Of a DNA stretch of 64,000 nucleotides, positions 1 through 10,552 are shown in pieces. This DNA comes from Persicobacter sp. CCB-QB2. GTDB taxonomy: Bacteria > Bacteroidota > Bacteroidia > Cytophagales > Cyclobacteriaceae. Positions within the stretch are counted from its first letter, which is position 1, and every line of letters starts with the position of its first letter. The DNA lies in NCBI RefSeq assembly GCF_001274635.1, contig NZ_LBGV01000001.1, positions 620,001-684,000 on the forward strand, read 5' to 3'. The notes under the pieces are model-generated. The model was not told where the DNA came from and ran no database searches. It saw only the letters and a list, made by a program, of their open reading frames with translations. The position numbers and the translations under genes are program-made.

Positions 1-7
1 TGCACCC

Positions 8-502
8 ATGCAGGAGGAGTTAGATTTAAAAAGTTTTAAAGAGGAAGCGGACAGTCGGTTGGCTCATAATAAAGAAATCGCAAAGAAATTACGTAAAGTT
101 AAGCCCAGAGCCCTGGACGGTTTATTTCATGCGGCCCATGATCAGGTTTTTGAAGCAATGGATTGTTTGACTTGTGCCAACTGTTGTAAAACTACCAGCC
201 CCATATTTAAACAGGGGGATATTCAGCGGATGGCCAAGGCTTTTAAAATGAAGGTGCCCGAATTCATAGATGCTTATCTGCATTTGGACAGCGAGGGAGA
301 TTACGTGTTGAATGAGGCGCCATGTCCTTTTCTTGCGGCGGATAATACCTGTATCGCGTATGAGTCCCGCCCAACGGCTTGTAGAGAGTACCCCCATACC
401 GACCGAAAAAAAATGAGACAGATTGTAAATCTGACCGTAAGAAATACCTTGGTTTGTCCGGCAGTTTTAAGTGTTTTTAAAATAATTGAAGAAAAGATAT
501 AA
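8..502 (+). CDS. YkgJ-family cysteine cluster protein
   Basis: 164-residue soluble protein. It carries the cysteine-cluster signature of the YkgJ/Fe-S (zinc/iron-chelating) family: CLTCANCC at about residues 54-61, then CPFL, a later C and the RPTACREYP motif near residues 121-130. Members are thought to bind metal through these cysteines; their reaction is not established. No signal peptide or membrane segment is seen, so it should be cytoplasmic. The ATG at 8 lies at the edge of the window, so what lies upstream cannot be seen, but the length fits the family. It reads towards the starch locus, with about 240 bases between them, and is probably a separate unit. Confidence 0.85.
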   Translation: MQEELDLKSFKEEADSRLAHNKEIAKKLRKVKPRALDGLFHAAHDQVFEAMDCLTCANCCKTTSPIFKQGDIQRMAKAFKMKVPEFIDAYLHLDSEGDYVLNEAPCPFLAADNTCIAYESRPTACREYPHTDRKKMRQIVNLTVRNTLVCPAVLSVFKIIEEKI

Positions 503-739
503 ATACAATTCTAAAAAATAATAGGATTATTTCAGTAAAACAGATTAAGATTTTTATTAAATCATAAAGACCCCCTTGTTTTTTTCCACAGTGCCGAACG
601 ATTAATTAAGTGCTTGGTTTAATGGTTAGTGGTGTAGAAAATCACCCTTTTTTTGTTTGATTTTTAAGATTGATTATCAGGATTTCAAGCAAAAAAAGTG
701 GTGGTCAGATACCGGAATTTCACAAACTAATTAACCGTT
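503..739 (+). promoter_or_regulatory. Intergenic region upstream of the susCD locus
   Basis: AT-rich spacer between the YkgJ-type gene and susC. A partial match to the operator motif seen upstream of the amylase genes lies at 595-604 (on the minus strand it reads TAATCGTTCG against CAAnCGTTTG, two mismatches). About 65 bases downstream, TAAGATTG at 665-672 resembles the TAnnTTTG -7 element, but I find no TTTG at the right distance. The leader to the ATG at 740 would be about 65 bases. Weak; listed because the spacing is like that at the clearer sites. Confidence 0.25.
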
Positions 740-3726
740 ATGACCAAAAATTATCTGTGGAGGGGATGGCTGATAACCTTAGGGTTGATGCTGGGAGCAT
801 TTACTACTTTTGCCCAGCAAGCCATTACCGGAAAAGTAATCTCTGGGGATGATCAGCAACCCATTCCCGGGGTCAATATTGTCGAGAAAGGTACCGCCAA
901 TGGTACCATCACCGATTTTGATGGAAATTACAGTATGAGCGTCAGCGGACCTGATGCCATTTTGCTATTTTCCTTTGTCGGGTATCAGGATACAGAACAA
1001 CAAGTCGGTAGTCAGACCACCATGAATATTTCTATGGCCACTTCCGTGGAGGAGTTGTCGGAAGTGGTGGTAATTGGTTATGGTTCTGCCAAAAAAGAAG
1101 ATCTTACCGGCTCGGTAAAAGCCATTTCAGCTTCGGACTTTAACCAGGGATCCCTTAACTCCCCTCAGGAGTTGTTGAACGGTAAAGTTCCCGGGGTGCA
1201 AATTACGAACTCCGGAGGTGCGCCCGGAGCCAATTCCACTATACGTATTCGGGGGGATCCTCTCTTTCGGCTTCCAATGATCCTTTGATTGTGATTGACG
1301 GAGTGCCCATTGATAATAATGAGATCGCCGGGATGGCCAATTCCCTGAATACCATTAATCCGAATGATATCGAGACCTTTACGGTATTGAAAGATGCCTC
1401 CGCTACCGCCATCTATGGTTCGCGTGCTTCAAATGGGGTGATCATGATTACCACTAAAAAAGGGACTTCAGGTGGGATTTCACTAGATTATAACGGTACT
1501 TTTTCGGTGAATACGGTTCCCAAAACCATTGAAAGCCTAAATTCCAATCAGTATCGGGAATTGATGAATACTCGATTCGAAACGACCAATCCGGCTGTGT
1601 TGGATTTGTTGGGAGATGCCAATACCGATTGGCAGGATGAAATCCTGAGAACCTCTGTGGCAACGGATCATAATGTTTCAGTTGGAGGAGAAATTGCAGA
1701 ATTCCTTCCTTATCGTGCCTCTGTTGGGTATTCTTTGAATGATGGTATATTGAAAACTTCCCAATTGAAACGTTGGACGGGTAATATCAATCTGAATCCT
1801 AAGTTTTTTGATGATCATCTGGCCGTAAACATCAGTGCCAAAGGGATGAATATTGAAAACCGCTTTGCAGATACCGGTTCTTTGAACGGTGCAATAGGAT
1901 TTGACCCTACGCAGGTGGTAAGGGATCCGGAACGTTTTGCTCCTTATGGCGGTTACTTTGCCTGGGCAGGCTCGACCGGTCTTCCGATTAATATAGCCCC
2001 TGGAAATCCCTTGGCGCTTTTGGAACAAAAGCTAGATAAATCCACTGTTAATCGTTTTATTGGTAATATCCAACTGGATTATAAGTTCCATTTCCTACCG
2101 GAGTTAAGAGCCAATCTGAATCTGGGAACTGACCGTTCGAAAGGAGGAGGGAATGTGATTATTGATCCACAGGCGGCTTTTGATTTAGGAGCTTTCCAAA
2201 ATGGAGGTGCCAACAAGCGCTATGATGAGAAGAAACGAAATGAATTGCTGGATTTTTATTTACAGTATGTTCACAAGTTTGAAGGGCCGGATTTGAATTT
2301 TGATTTGATGGCTGGATATTCCTGGCAGCATTTCTGGAATGAAAAGATTGAAACGGACGTTTTTGGTAACGGAACCATTCGTAATCCGGAACTGATTCAA
2401 CGCTCAGAGAACTTTCTGGTCTCCTTCTTTGGCCGTTTAAATTTGAATTTGAAAAACCGTTATTTACTGACGGCTACGCTGCGGAATGATAATTCCTCGA
2501 GATTTGCGGAGGGGAACCGTGAGGGAGTTTTCCCATCCCTTGCCTTTAGCTGGAATATAGATCAGGAAAGCTTTATGGGCGGAAGTGGAACCTTGTCTAC
2601 TGCGAAAATCAGAGCGGGATACGGTATAACCGGTCAGCAGGATATTGGGGAGGACTATGGTTATTTAGGAATCTACACTCGTGGGCAAGAAACCGCCCAG
2701 GCGATTGGCTATAACCCGGATGGTAGTCCGATCTTCGTGTCTACGCTTCGTCCAGAAGGTTTCGATGCTGACTTAAAATGGGAAACTACTACTACCTGGA
2801 ACGTAGGTATTGACTATGGATTTAAGGATGATCGCTTCACCGGTAGTTTGGATCTATACCTTAGAACTACTGATGATTTGTTGAACACCATTCCGATTCC
2901 TGCAGGTTCGAATTTAAGTAATGAGCTGCTGACCAATGTGGGTAGCCTGGAAAACCGTGGTATTGAGTTCTCTTTTGATGCCAATATTATTCAAAATCAG
3001 GACTGGTTCTGGAGTGCCGGCATTAATTTCACCTATAATGTGAATGAAATTACCAAGCTGACCCAGGTGGATGATCCGTCCTATAAAGGGGTGCCGACTG
3101 GAGGAATAGCCGGAGGTACCGGTAATAATATTCAAATTCACTCTGTAGGATATCCAGCCTTTTCCTTCTTTGTTTGGGAGCAAATATATGATGAAAATGG
3201 AAATCCAATAGAAAATGCCTATGTGGATCGGGACGGGAATGGTATCATTAATGATGATGATAAATATAGATATAAAAACTCCGCACCGGATGTATTGATG
3301 GGAGTAAATACCAAAGTGACTTACAAGAATTGGGATTTCAGTGCTTCTGGTCGGGCCAGCTTTGGCAACTACGTTTATAATAATGTGAATTCTGATGGTG
3401 CCTTTTACAACAAATTGCAGACCAACGGGCAGTTTACCGGTAATGTCACGACCAATATTTATGAAACCAATTTTGTGACTCCTCAATATTTCTCAGACTA
3501 TTATGTGGAAGATGCTTCTTATTTCCGATTAGACAACATTATGATCGGATATAATTTTAATAATATTTTCGGAGGAAAGTGGAGAGCCCGGGTTTACGGA
3601 ACCGTCAACAACGTGTTTGTTATTACAGGGTATGATGGTCTTGATCCTGAGGTTTTTGACGGGATTGATAACGAAGTTTATCCAAGACCGAGAACCTTTA
3701 TGTTGGGAGTGAATTTGGGATTCTAA
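740..3726 (+). CDS. susC: SusC-like TonB-dependent outer membrane receptor (frameshifted)
   Basis: Large SusC/RagA-type TonB-dependent transporter that would import malto-oligosaccharides together with the downstream SusD. Signal peptide at residues 1-25, a carboxypeptidase-regulatory-like domain (about 29-105), the [19 protein letters not shown] segment that opens the plug, then a beta-barrel ending in an aromatic residue (NLGF). The reading frame is broken: the first part stops at 1288 and the second opens at 1285. The break lies at a run of six G (1251-1256). With seven G the sequence reads [20 protein letters not shown], which is the conserved SusC motif, and the whole becomes one frame of 995 residues. 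One base is therefore missing, either in the genome or only in the assembly. First gene of a susC-susD-susE operon (14 bases to susD). Confidence 0.88.
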
Positions 3727-3739
3727 ACTTAGCTTAACC

Positions 3740-5380
3740 ATGATGATGAAAAAAATAACTGGTGCCTTTCTGGCCATTGTGCTGATGTTAGGCCTTGACT
3801 CTTGTATTTCCGATCTGGATGTTACACCAATTGATCCAAATCTGAATACAGCTGATAAAGTATATCAAACTCAAGATGACCTTCGTGAAGGTCTTGCAAA
3901 AATTTATGCCGGATTTTCGGTTTCCGGTCAACAAGGACCTGCCGGGCAGGGGGATTTGTCCGGTTTTGATGAAGGTCACTCCCAGTACTTGAGAGGATTG
4001 TTTGTGTGTCAGGAATTGCCCACCGAAGAAGTAATTAACGGCTGGAATGATGGTAATTTGCCAAAAGTCAGTCAGATGACTTGGGGAGATGGTAATGAAT
4101 TTATCCGGTCATTCTACTATCGTGCAATTTATCAGGTTTCACTGGCTAATGAATTTATCCGGCAGGCCTCCAGATTTGTAGGCCAGGAAGGTTTTGAACG
4201 CGTTCCTGAGTTCATTGCTGAAGCCCGATACCTGAGAGCTTTTTCTTACTGGCATGCTTTAGATCTGTTTGGCAACGGTGTGCCCTTCGTTACGGAAGCC
4301 AATGAAGTCGGTGCCTTTCTTCCACTTCCGGCAGGGGAAAATGTGCGTGGTCCAGAATTATATGAATACATTGAATCCGAAGCTTTGGCCATTATTGGAG
4401 ATAATCCGGAGGATAATGCCAATGTACTGCCAGATGCCGAAGCAGCAGTCTTTGGTGAGGCAGATAAAGCAGCAGCCTATATGCTGCTCGGGAAGTTGTA
4501 TTTGAATCATGCCGTTTATCTGGGATCTGAAGATAATGGTGAATATCAAAAGGGACTTCAAATCCTTCAAAGACTCTATGATGCGGGTGTATATTCTTTA
4601 TACACTACGGATGGCCCTAATTATTCCGCTTATGAAGCATTGTTTCTGGCCGACAATCAGCTGACCTCTAATGAAATTATCTGGGCATTTACCTTTGACG
4701 GCTTGAATGCCAAAACCTTTGGAGGAACCACTTATATTATTAATGCTTCCATGGGTGGTGCGATGGATCAGACCGATTACGGAACCGCTGATGCATGGGG
4801 AGGAAATAGGACCACCCCTGAATTTGTGGATTATTTTGAAGTAGACTCCCCTAACGATGGGCGTGCATTGTTTTTTACAGAGGGGCAATCAAAGGAAATT
4901 CAAAATCAGGATCAATTCACTGAAGGTTACGCGGTGGTTAAATTTAAGAATAAGAAACAGGATGGTTCTGATGGTAGCAACTTGTCAGAGGGATTTGCGG
5001 ACACCAATTTCCCGGTATTTCGTTTGGCCGATGCTTATTTAATGACTGCTGAACTAGAATGGCGGATTAATGGTTCGATCTCGGCTGCGTCAATTGGGCG
5101 TATTAACGAGATTAGAACAAGAGGTGGGGCTAGTACAGTTAATTCCATTACTGATCCTAAGGACTTTCTGATCAAAGAAAGAGCACGAGAGCTTTATTGG
5201 GAAGGGCACCGAAGAACAGATTTGGTCCGCTTTGGAGAGCTTGTTGGGGATAATTATGTATGGGCATTTAAGGGAGGAATTCCTTCGGGTACATCGGTTA
5301 GTTCACGATACAACTTGATGCCTATTCCAAGTACGGATGTGAATGCAAATCCGAATCTTAAGCAAAATCCTGGTTACTAG
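3740..5380 (+). CDS. susD: SusD/RagB-family nutrient-binding outer membrane lipoprotein
   Basis: 546-residue lipoprotein with signal peptide and lipobox ending LGLDSC (Cys about residue 22). The rest fits SusD/RagB: a helical TPR-like N-terminal half with YLRAFSYWHALDLFGNGVPF at about 167-186, and the C-terminal region with RINEIRTRGG, KERARELYWEGHRRTDLVRFG and a closing PIPSTDVNANPNLKQNPGY, all usual for the family. It caps the SusC barrel at the cell surface and binds starch chains. Translation starts at ATG 3740, 14 bases after the susC stop; an operon is evident. Full length, no defects seen. Confidence 0.95.
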   Translation: MMMKKITGAFLAIVLMLGLDSCISDLDVTPIDPNLNTADKVYQTQDDLREGLAKIYAGFSVSGQQGPAGQGDLSGFDEGHSQYLRGLFVCQELPTEEVINGWNDGNLPKVSQMTWGDGNEFIRSFYYRAIYQVSLANEFIRQASRFVGQEGFERVPEFIAEARYLRAFSYWHALDLFGNGVPFVTEANEVGAFLPLPAGENVRGPELYEYIESEALAIIGDNPEDNANVLPDAEAAVFGEADKAAAYMLLGKLYLNHAVYLGSEDNGEYQKGLQILQRLYDAGVYSLYTTDGPNYSAYEALFLADNQLTSNEIIWAFTFDGLNAKTFGGTTYIINASMGGAMDQTDYGTADAWGGNRTTPEFVDYFEVDSPNDGRALFFTEGQSKEIQNQDQFTEGYAVVKFKNKKQDGSDGSNLSEGFADTNFPVFRLADAYLMTAELEWRINGSISAASIGRINEIRTRGGASTVNSITDPKDFLIKERARELYWEGHRRTDLVRFGELVGDNYVWAFKGGIPSGTSVSSRYNLMPIPSTDVNANPNLKQNPGY

Positions 5381-5407
5381 GCTATTATTTAAAGAGATTT
5401 CAAAGCT

Positions 5408-6490
5408 ATGAAAATAAAATTTTTAATTTTTGGATTGCTAGCCTTCTCCATAGGATTAGTGTCCTGCAATGATGATGATGACCGCTCCAACCCAAGGGTC
5501 AACGGTCCTGACAATAGAACTGCTCCTGTAATTGATCTCCCGGAGTCTATTGTCCTGACGGAGGAAAATTCCGGAGATACTATTCGATGGGAATGGACCC
5601 CAGCAGATTTAGGTGTGGGAATTATTACGAATTATACCGTATTTATGGATCCTGACGGTGGGGACTTTGCTAATGCACAGGCCTTAGGGACAGTAACTAC
5701 TCCTTATTGGGAGTCCACCAGTAAACAATTGAATATTGGTTTGGTGTTAGCCGGAATTCAGGCTGAAACGCCTACTAATGTTGATATCATCATTCAGGCG
5801 CTTGTGCCTGGTGTGGATACTTTAATGTCCAATGCGGTTTCAACTACTGTAACTACCTGGAATGATCCGGCGGCCTTCCCTGTTGAGCTATTAATCGTTG
5901 GTCGCTTCCAGGGGTGGAACAATGCTGACGACAGAACAACCATCGATGGAAATGAAGGAATATATTCAGGTGTGATGCCATTTTATGCTGTCAATAGTGG
6001 GGATATAGCTGATGCAAAGGAATTCAAGATCTTGACGCAAAAAGGGAATTGGGATTCCCAATGGGGAGATAATGAACCTGATGGTGTATTAGATCCGAAG
6101 GATGGAGGTGATCCGGCAGCCATAATATTACCAGGTCCCGCCGGAGACTATCGAATTGATGTGGATTGGACCACAAAAGAATATACCCTTACCCAAACAT
6201 CTTGGGGAGCTATTGGAGAGGCTTTCCCTGAGACGGGATGGAATTCCAGTAGACCTATGGCTTACAATGAGTCGGATTCTACTTATTCGCTGACTACCGA
6301 TATGAATGCTGGTCCGTGGAAATTCAGGTTGGATGATAATTGGGATGTGAATTTGGGAGATGATGGTTCTGGAGGCTTAAGCTTTGGTGGGGATAATTTT
6401 AACCTTGATGAAGCAGGGAATTATACCATTATTCTTGATGTGAAGAAAACACTGGACGGTCAGTATTCCTTTACGATTACAAAAAACTAA
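5408..6490 (+). CDS. susE: SusE/SusF-like starch-binding outer membrane lipoprotein
   Basis: 360-residue lipoprotein; lipobox GLVSC with the Cys near residue 20, followed by an acidic NDDDD stretch that is common in surface-exposed Bacteroidota lipoproteins. Residues about 37-150 look like the SusE Ig-like N-terminal domain. Two tandem modules follow (about 155-255 and 260-360), each rich in Trp and Asp (GRFQGWN, WGDNEPDG, DVDWTTKEY; then WKFRLDDNWDVNLG, GDDGSGG), like the SusE/SusF starch-binding repeats. It probably holds starch at the surface for the SusCD pair. Third gene of the operon, 27 bases after susD, and followed by a terminator. Assignment to SusE rather than SusF is by position and length. 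Confidence 0.85.
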   Translation: MKIKFLIFGLLAFSIGLVSCNDDDDRSNPRVNGPDNRTAPVIDLPESIVLTEENSGDTIRWEWTPADLGVGIITNYTVFMDPDGGDFANAQALGTVTTPYWESTSKQLNIGLVLAGIQAETPTNVDIIIQALVPGVDTLMSNAVSTTVTTWNDPAAFPVELLIVGRFQGWNNADDRTTIDGNEGIYSGVMPFYAVNSGDIADAKEFKILTQKGNWDSQWGDNEPDGVLDPKDGGDPAAIILPGPAGDYRIDVDWTTKEYTLTQTSWGAIGEAFPETGWNSSRPMAYNESDSTYSLTTDMNAGPWKFRLDDNWDVNLGDDGSGGLSFGGDNFNLDEAGNYTIILDVKKTLDGQYSFTITKN

Positions 6491-6516
6491 TTACTGTGAA
6501 TACTTCAATAAAAAAG

Positions 6517-6541
6517 CCGTCCTCTTTGGGCGGTTTTTTTG
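6517..6541 (+). terminator. Rho-independent terminator of the susCDE operon
   Basis: Stem CCGTCC / GGGCGG with a five-base loop (6517-6533) preceded by A-rich and followed by T8 sequence. It lies 26 bases after the susE-like stop codon. Confidence 0.85.
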
Positions 6542-6689
6542 TTTCGTTTTAGCCCATTTTGTCACTTTTTTAATTTTTAAGGGAAAAAAGTGTACCCTTT
6601 GTTTTTGTTGGGTAAGAAAAAATGGGAGGCAAGTGGGGGAATACGTTGCCTTATGGGGAGTCTTTGAGTTGTAAGAAAAACAGAGAGTT

Positions 6690-6699
6690 CAAACGTTTG
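6690..6699 (+). promoter_or_regulatory. LacI/GalR-type operator, palindrome CAAACGTTTG
   Basis: Perfect 10-base palindrome CAAACGTTTG within GTTCAAACGTTTGCGT, which resembles operators of LacI/GalR-family repressors. The centre is 97 bases upstream of the amylase ATG at 6792. Related sites with the same core and the same orientation are at 11998, 14308 and 56011. A weak promoter candidate follows (TTG at 6736-6738, TATTGAAT at 6758), about 63 bases from the operator centre, matching the spacing at the other sites. The regulator is presumably the LacI-family protein at 21077, which is inference. Confidence 0.6.
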
Positions 6700-6791
6700 C
6701 GTTTTAATATTCGCAAAAACGCGCACATAAAAGGGTTGAAAATTAAGGAATATGAGATATTGAATTAGTTATTTTTATAAATGGAATACTT

Positions 6792-9700
6792 ATGAACAAA
6801 ACCTTATACTTTTTAATTGGATTTTTCCTGTTTCTTTCTCAGAGTGTAAGTGCTCAAACTATTACGGCCAGCCCTGAGAAGTTTAAAGCTACGGATGAAG
6901 TAACATTTACTGCTGATGTAACCGGTAATGCTTCTTTGGAGGGCCTGACCGAAGCCTGGGCCTGGGTTTGGGTGCCGGATGGGGCAGGTGCAGCAACGAA
7001 TGTCAATCCTGCTACAGATGCACAGGATGCAGCAAAATGGACCAAGGGAGCAGGGAATATTTGGACGATTACTTTCGTGCCTACTGAATTTATTGGGGCT
7101 TCAGCCGATCAGATTTCTCGAATGGGAATTATCCTGAAAGGAAGAGATTGGAATGACGGGCAAACCTCAGATGTCTTTTTTGATGTAGAGCAAGCAGGCG
7201 TTTTAAGTCTGGATTTTACAGCCAGCGTAAGTGGTCCGGTGGAAATTGGAGAGAGCGTGATCTTGACTGCGATACCTAATGAGGAAGCGGATTTGAAAAT
7301 TAGTAATTCAGCGGGAGAGTTGGCATCCGTAGATGCAGAGGAGATACTTACCTATGAATTTATTCCTGAAGCTTCCGGTGCCTATAAATTTTTCGCTTCA
7401 GCGGAAACTGAGGATCAATCTTCTGAAAAGGAATTGGAGATCTTTGTGAAGCCTGATGTAGTAGATGCCGAATTACCCGCAGGCCTGAAATTGGGGCCGA
7501 ATTACGATGCGAATGATGATACCAAAGTGACCTTTGTTTTAGTGGACCCATTGAAACAAAAGGAATTTGTGTATGTGATCGGGGATTTTAAAGAAACTGA
7601 TTGGGAAGTTCAGGATCAATATTCCATGAAACGTTATGAGACCGATACTGCCAACTATTGGTGGTTAGAGGTGACCGGACTGACCCCTGGAGAGGAATAT
7701 ATTTATCAATACCTGATGGATGGTAGTGTGAAAATCGCAGATCCATACACCGATAAGGTTTCTGATTTTGATGATCAGTATATTGATGAAGCACGCTATC
7801 CCGGCTTAAAGCCTTATCCGGAAGAAAAGACGCAGTTCCGTGCCTCTTATTTTCAGACAGGACAAACGGAATTTAATTGGTCAAACGAAACCATTAATTT
7901 CCAAAAACCGGCATCGGAGTCTTTGGTCGTTTATGAATTGCATATTCGCGACTTTACCGAAGAGCAAACTTATGAAGCCGCTATCGCCCGTTTTGACTAT
8001 TTAGAATCTGTGGGGGTGAATTGTATAGAGTTGATGCCGGTGAATGAGTTCGAAGGCAATAATTCGTGGGGTTATAATCCGAACTTTTATTTTGCAGTGG
8101 ATAAATGGTACGGTCATAAAAATGATCTGAAAACCTTCATTGATGAGGCGCATAAAAGAGGGATGGCTGTAGTGATTGATATGGTATTGAATCACACCTT
8201 TCACTCTTCTCCTTTCAACAGAATGTACAATGAGGGCGATTATGGAGACCCAACCGCCGATAACCCATGGTACAATCCACAAGGAAATTTCCCGGATGCT
8301 GATTTAAATTGGGGCGTAGACTTCAATCACGAAAGCGTGTGGACGCAGGCTTTGGTGGACTCGGTGAATACCTATTGGATGGAAGAATACAAAGTGGATG
8401 GTTTCCGTTTTGACTTTACCAAAGGTTTTACCAACCATGTGAAGGAGGGAGATGATATGTGGGGAAGTCGCTATGATCAGGACCGTGTGGATATTTTGAA
8501 GCGTATGAATGCGGTGATTAAGGCAAAGGATGAGGATGCCTATGTGATTTTGGAACATTTGACTGATTGGGATGAGGAAGCGGAACTTGCCAAAGAAGGT
8601 ATGTTGCTTTGGACGGGCGCCGGGCCTCATCATGAGTTCGCTAATGCTGCAAAAGGTGATGGCGCTAATTTGATTGATCAATATTATGGTCGTCGTGATG
8701 GTAACGGAAGCTTAGGTGATAATATGGCCCTGGTTTCCTATATGGAGAGTCACGATGAGGAACGCATGAAGTTTGAGTCAGATTATCATGGAAAGGCACT
8801 TCATGGATATGATTTGAAGCAGGACAAATATTCGATTGACCGTCAAAAATTATTGGCCGCTTTTTTCCTCCCGGTACCGGGTCCAAAAATGGTATGGCAG
8901 TTCGGGGAATTAGGCTATGATGTTTCCATTAATCAAATTGAAAAAGACGGGGAAATCAGCGGAGATTACCGTACGGCAGAGAAGCCGGTGCTTTGGGAGT
9001 ATAATGATAACGCAGAGCGAGTAAAATTGCGTAAAGTGTATAAGGCCCTATTCGATTTAAGAAATGAATCAGCCTTGTACAAGGCCACGAAAGCCAACAC
9101 GCAGCTAAAACTGGGCGGTGATCAGCAAGTAAAAACCATTCAGTTGATGTCAGAAACCGGCCTGAAAGTTCATGTAGTGGGTAACTTTGGCATGCAGGCA
9201 GCAGAGGTAGGAGCGGCAGATCTTCCTTCGGCAGGTACCTGGTATGAGTATTTCAATGGCGGCAATGAAGTGGTATTCGGTCAGGAAGATAAGAAATTAT
9301 TGGGCCCTGGAAACTTTCAGGTATATGTAAGTGAAGTAATTGAATTTCCCGAGACGGGATTGATTAATAATGATTTGCCATTCTTTTCCGTAAATCCGGC
9401 ATCTTTCAAAAAAGAAGAGACCGCAGAGGTGACGTTTTACCCTGAAGGCGGAAACGCAAACCTAATTGATGCTGAAAATGTGAAAATGATGGTGGCGCCT
9501 GTCATGGAGATTGGTGGAAATGCAGGGGAATTTTTGAGTGTCGATATGACAGAGGATAGTGGACGCTACATTGCTTCCTTCAATCCTATGGAGTTGTTTG
9601 GACTGTCCGAAGATGATGACTTAGTTGCTGTAGAGGTTTATTTTGAAGATGACCAGGGAAATAAGGGATTGTCCAAAGAGGAGGAGAATGGTATTCTGTC

Positions 9701-10322
9701 CGTGGAGGTGGAACGCGTTTCCATTAACCCTAAAGCATGGAGGGCTTATGAAGAGATCACCATTAATTTTGATCTGTCCGGTTTGGCTATTGGTCAGGAG
9801 GAAGATCTTTATCTATGGGCCTGGCATAATGGAGATGAGGAAGAAGACGTGCCTAATGGTGATTGGGGGGCTTCGGGTGAAGCCGCGAAATTAACCAGTT
9901 TAGGGAACGGGCAGTTCGAAATGAAAATGGTGCCCGCAGACTACTATAATTTATCTCAGGCTGCCATCATGGCAGATGGCATCGAGTTTTTAGTGAAGAC
10001 CAAAGACGGTGGCATGCAAACCGAGGATTTTGGCCCATTTAAGGCAACGGTTGTGTCGGATTCGGAAGCTGCATCAGATGGCCTTTTGATCTACCCGGTT
10101 CCAACGAATGGCCCGCTATTTATCAGTAGTGAGCAGTGGTCCGGAGAAGAGCTGCAAGTGCGAGTGTTAGATGCTATGGGGCGACTGTTGAAACAAAACA
10201 CCACCAAGGTGCAAAAAGGCGATCGCCTACAAATAGATCTTTCCGCTTATCAAACTGGATATTTCTTTGTTGAAATATTACAGGGAAGTAAGCGATCTGT
10301 TAGAAAAGTAATTAAACTTTGA
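6792..10322 (+). CDS. Secreted GH13 alpha-amylase/pullulanase-like enzyme with T9SS tail
   Basis: 1176 residues. Signal peptide 1-22 (SVSA then QTI). Two beta-rich N-terminal domains come first, then a CBM48/isoamylase-N-like domain (about 245-345, VYVIGDFKETDW). The GH13 barrel starts about residue 375 with VVYELHIRDFT. Catalytic residues by motif: region I VVIDMVLNH near 460, nucleophile Asp541 in GFRFDF, acid/base Glu588 in VILEHL, and Asp655 in ESHDEE. More beta domains follow. The last 80 residues (YPVPTNGPLF ... RSVRKVIKL) are a type A T9SS sorting domain, so the enzyme should be secreted across the outer membrane. It would cut starch outside for the SusCD system. It has its own promoter region with a LacI-type operator and its own terminator. 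The exact specificity (alpha-1,4 or alpha-1,6) cannot be told. Confidence 0.9.
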   Translation: MNKTLYFLIGFFLFLSQSVSAQTITASPEKFKATDEVTFTADVTGNASLEGLTEAWAWVWVPDGAGAATNVNPATDAQDAAKWTKGAGNIWTITFVPTEFIGASADQISRMGIILKGRDWNDGQTSDVFFDVEQAGVLSLDFTASVSGPVEIGESVILTAIPNEEADLKISNSAGELASVDAEEILTYEFIPEASGAYKFFASAETEDQSSEKELEIFVKPDVVDAELPAGLKLGPNYDANDDTKVTFVLVDPLKQKEFVYVIGDFKETDWEVQDQYSMKRYETDTANYWWLEVTGLTPGEEYIYQYLMDGSVKIADPYTDKVSDFDDQYIDEARYPGLKPYPEEKTQFRASYFQTGQTEFNWSNETINFQKPASESLVVYELHIRDFTEEQTYEAAIARFDYLESVGVNCIELMPVNEFEGNNSWGYNPNFYFAVDKWYGHKNDLKTFIDEAHKRGMAVVIDMVLNHTFHSSPFNRMYNEGDYGDPTADNPWYNPQGNFPDADLNWGVDFNHESVWTQALVDSVNTYWMEEYKVDGFRFDFTKGFTNHVKEGDDMWGSRYDQDRVDILKRMNAVIKAKDEDAYVILEHLTDWDEEAELAKEGMLLWTGAGPHHEFANAAKGDGANLIDQYYGRRDGNGSLGDNMALVSYMESHDEERMKFESDYHGKALHGYDLKQDKYSIDRQKLLAAFFLPVPGPKMVWQFGELGYDVSINQIEKDGEISGDYRTAEKPVLWEYNDNAERVKLRKVYKALFDLRNESALYKATKANTQLKLGGDQQVKTIQLMSETGLKVHVVGNFGMQAAEVGAADLPSAGTWYEYFNGGNEVVFGQEDKKLLGPGNFQVYVSEVIEFPETGLINNDLPFFSVNPASFKKEETAEVTFYPEGGNANLIDAENVKMMVAPVMEIGGNAGEFLSVDMTEDSGRYIASFNPMELFGLSEDDDLVAVEVYFEDDQGNKGLSKEEENGILSVEVERVSINPKAWRAYEEITINFDLSGLAIGQEEDLYLWAWHNGDEEEDVPNGDWGASGEAAKLTSLGNGQFEMKMVPADYYNLSQAAIMADGIEFLVKTKDGGMQTEDFGPFKATVVSDSEAASDGLLIYPVPTNGPLFISSEQWSGEELQVRVLDAMGRLLKQNTTKVQKGDRLQIDLSAYQTGYFFVEILQGSKRSVRKVIKL

Positions 10323-10342
10323 TGAGTTAAAAATAATTTTTG

Positions 10343-10374
10343 AAAAGCCTCAGTTTCCTTACTGAGGCTTTTTT
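10343..10374 (+). terminator. Rho-independent terminator after the secreted amylase
   Basis: Twelve-base perfect stem AAAAGCCTCAGT / ACTGAGGCTTTT with loop TTCCTT, running into T residues. It is 20 bases after the stop codon. Confidence 0.92.
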
Positions 10375-10505
10375 GTTTGTATTTCAATCACTTCCGTAAA
10401 ACCCATTCTTTGAGTAAATTAAATTTTAATTGAAATAATACTTTTGAATTTTCAGACTGTTTCATAAAGTCTGACCTGTATCATACCTATGACCACAAAA
10501 TTCCC

Positions 10506-10513
10506 TAAATTTG
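10506..10513 (+). promoter_or_regulatory. Candidate -7 element of the aldolase promoter
   Basis: TAAATTTG matches the Bacteroidota TAnnTTTG element exactly, 40 bases before the aldolase ATG, giving a leader of about 35 bases. I see no good TTTG at the -33 position, so this is a half-supported promoter. Confidence 0.45.
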
Positions 10514-10552
10514 CAGCCATAAAGACTTATTCAGTTTAATAAATACATTATC

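Noticed and set aside
2914-3486. Antisense frame of 190 codons within susC
   Set aside because: Lies over the conserved barrel region of susC; no domain is seen.
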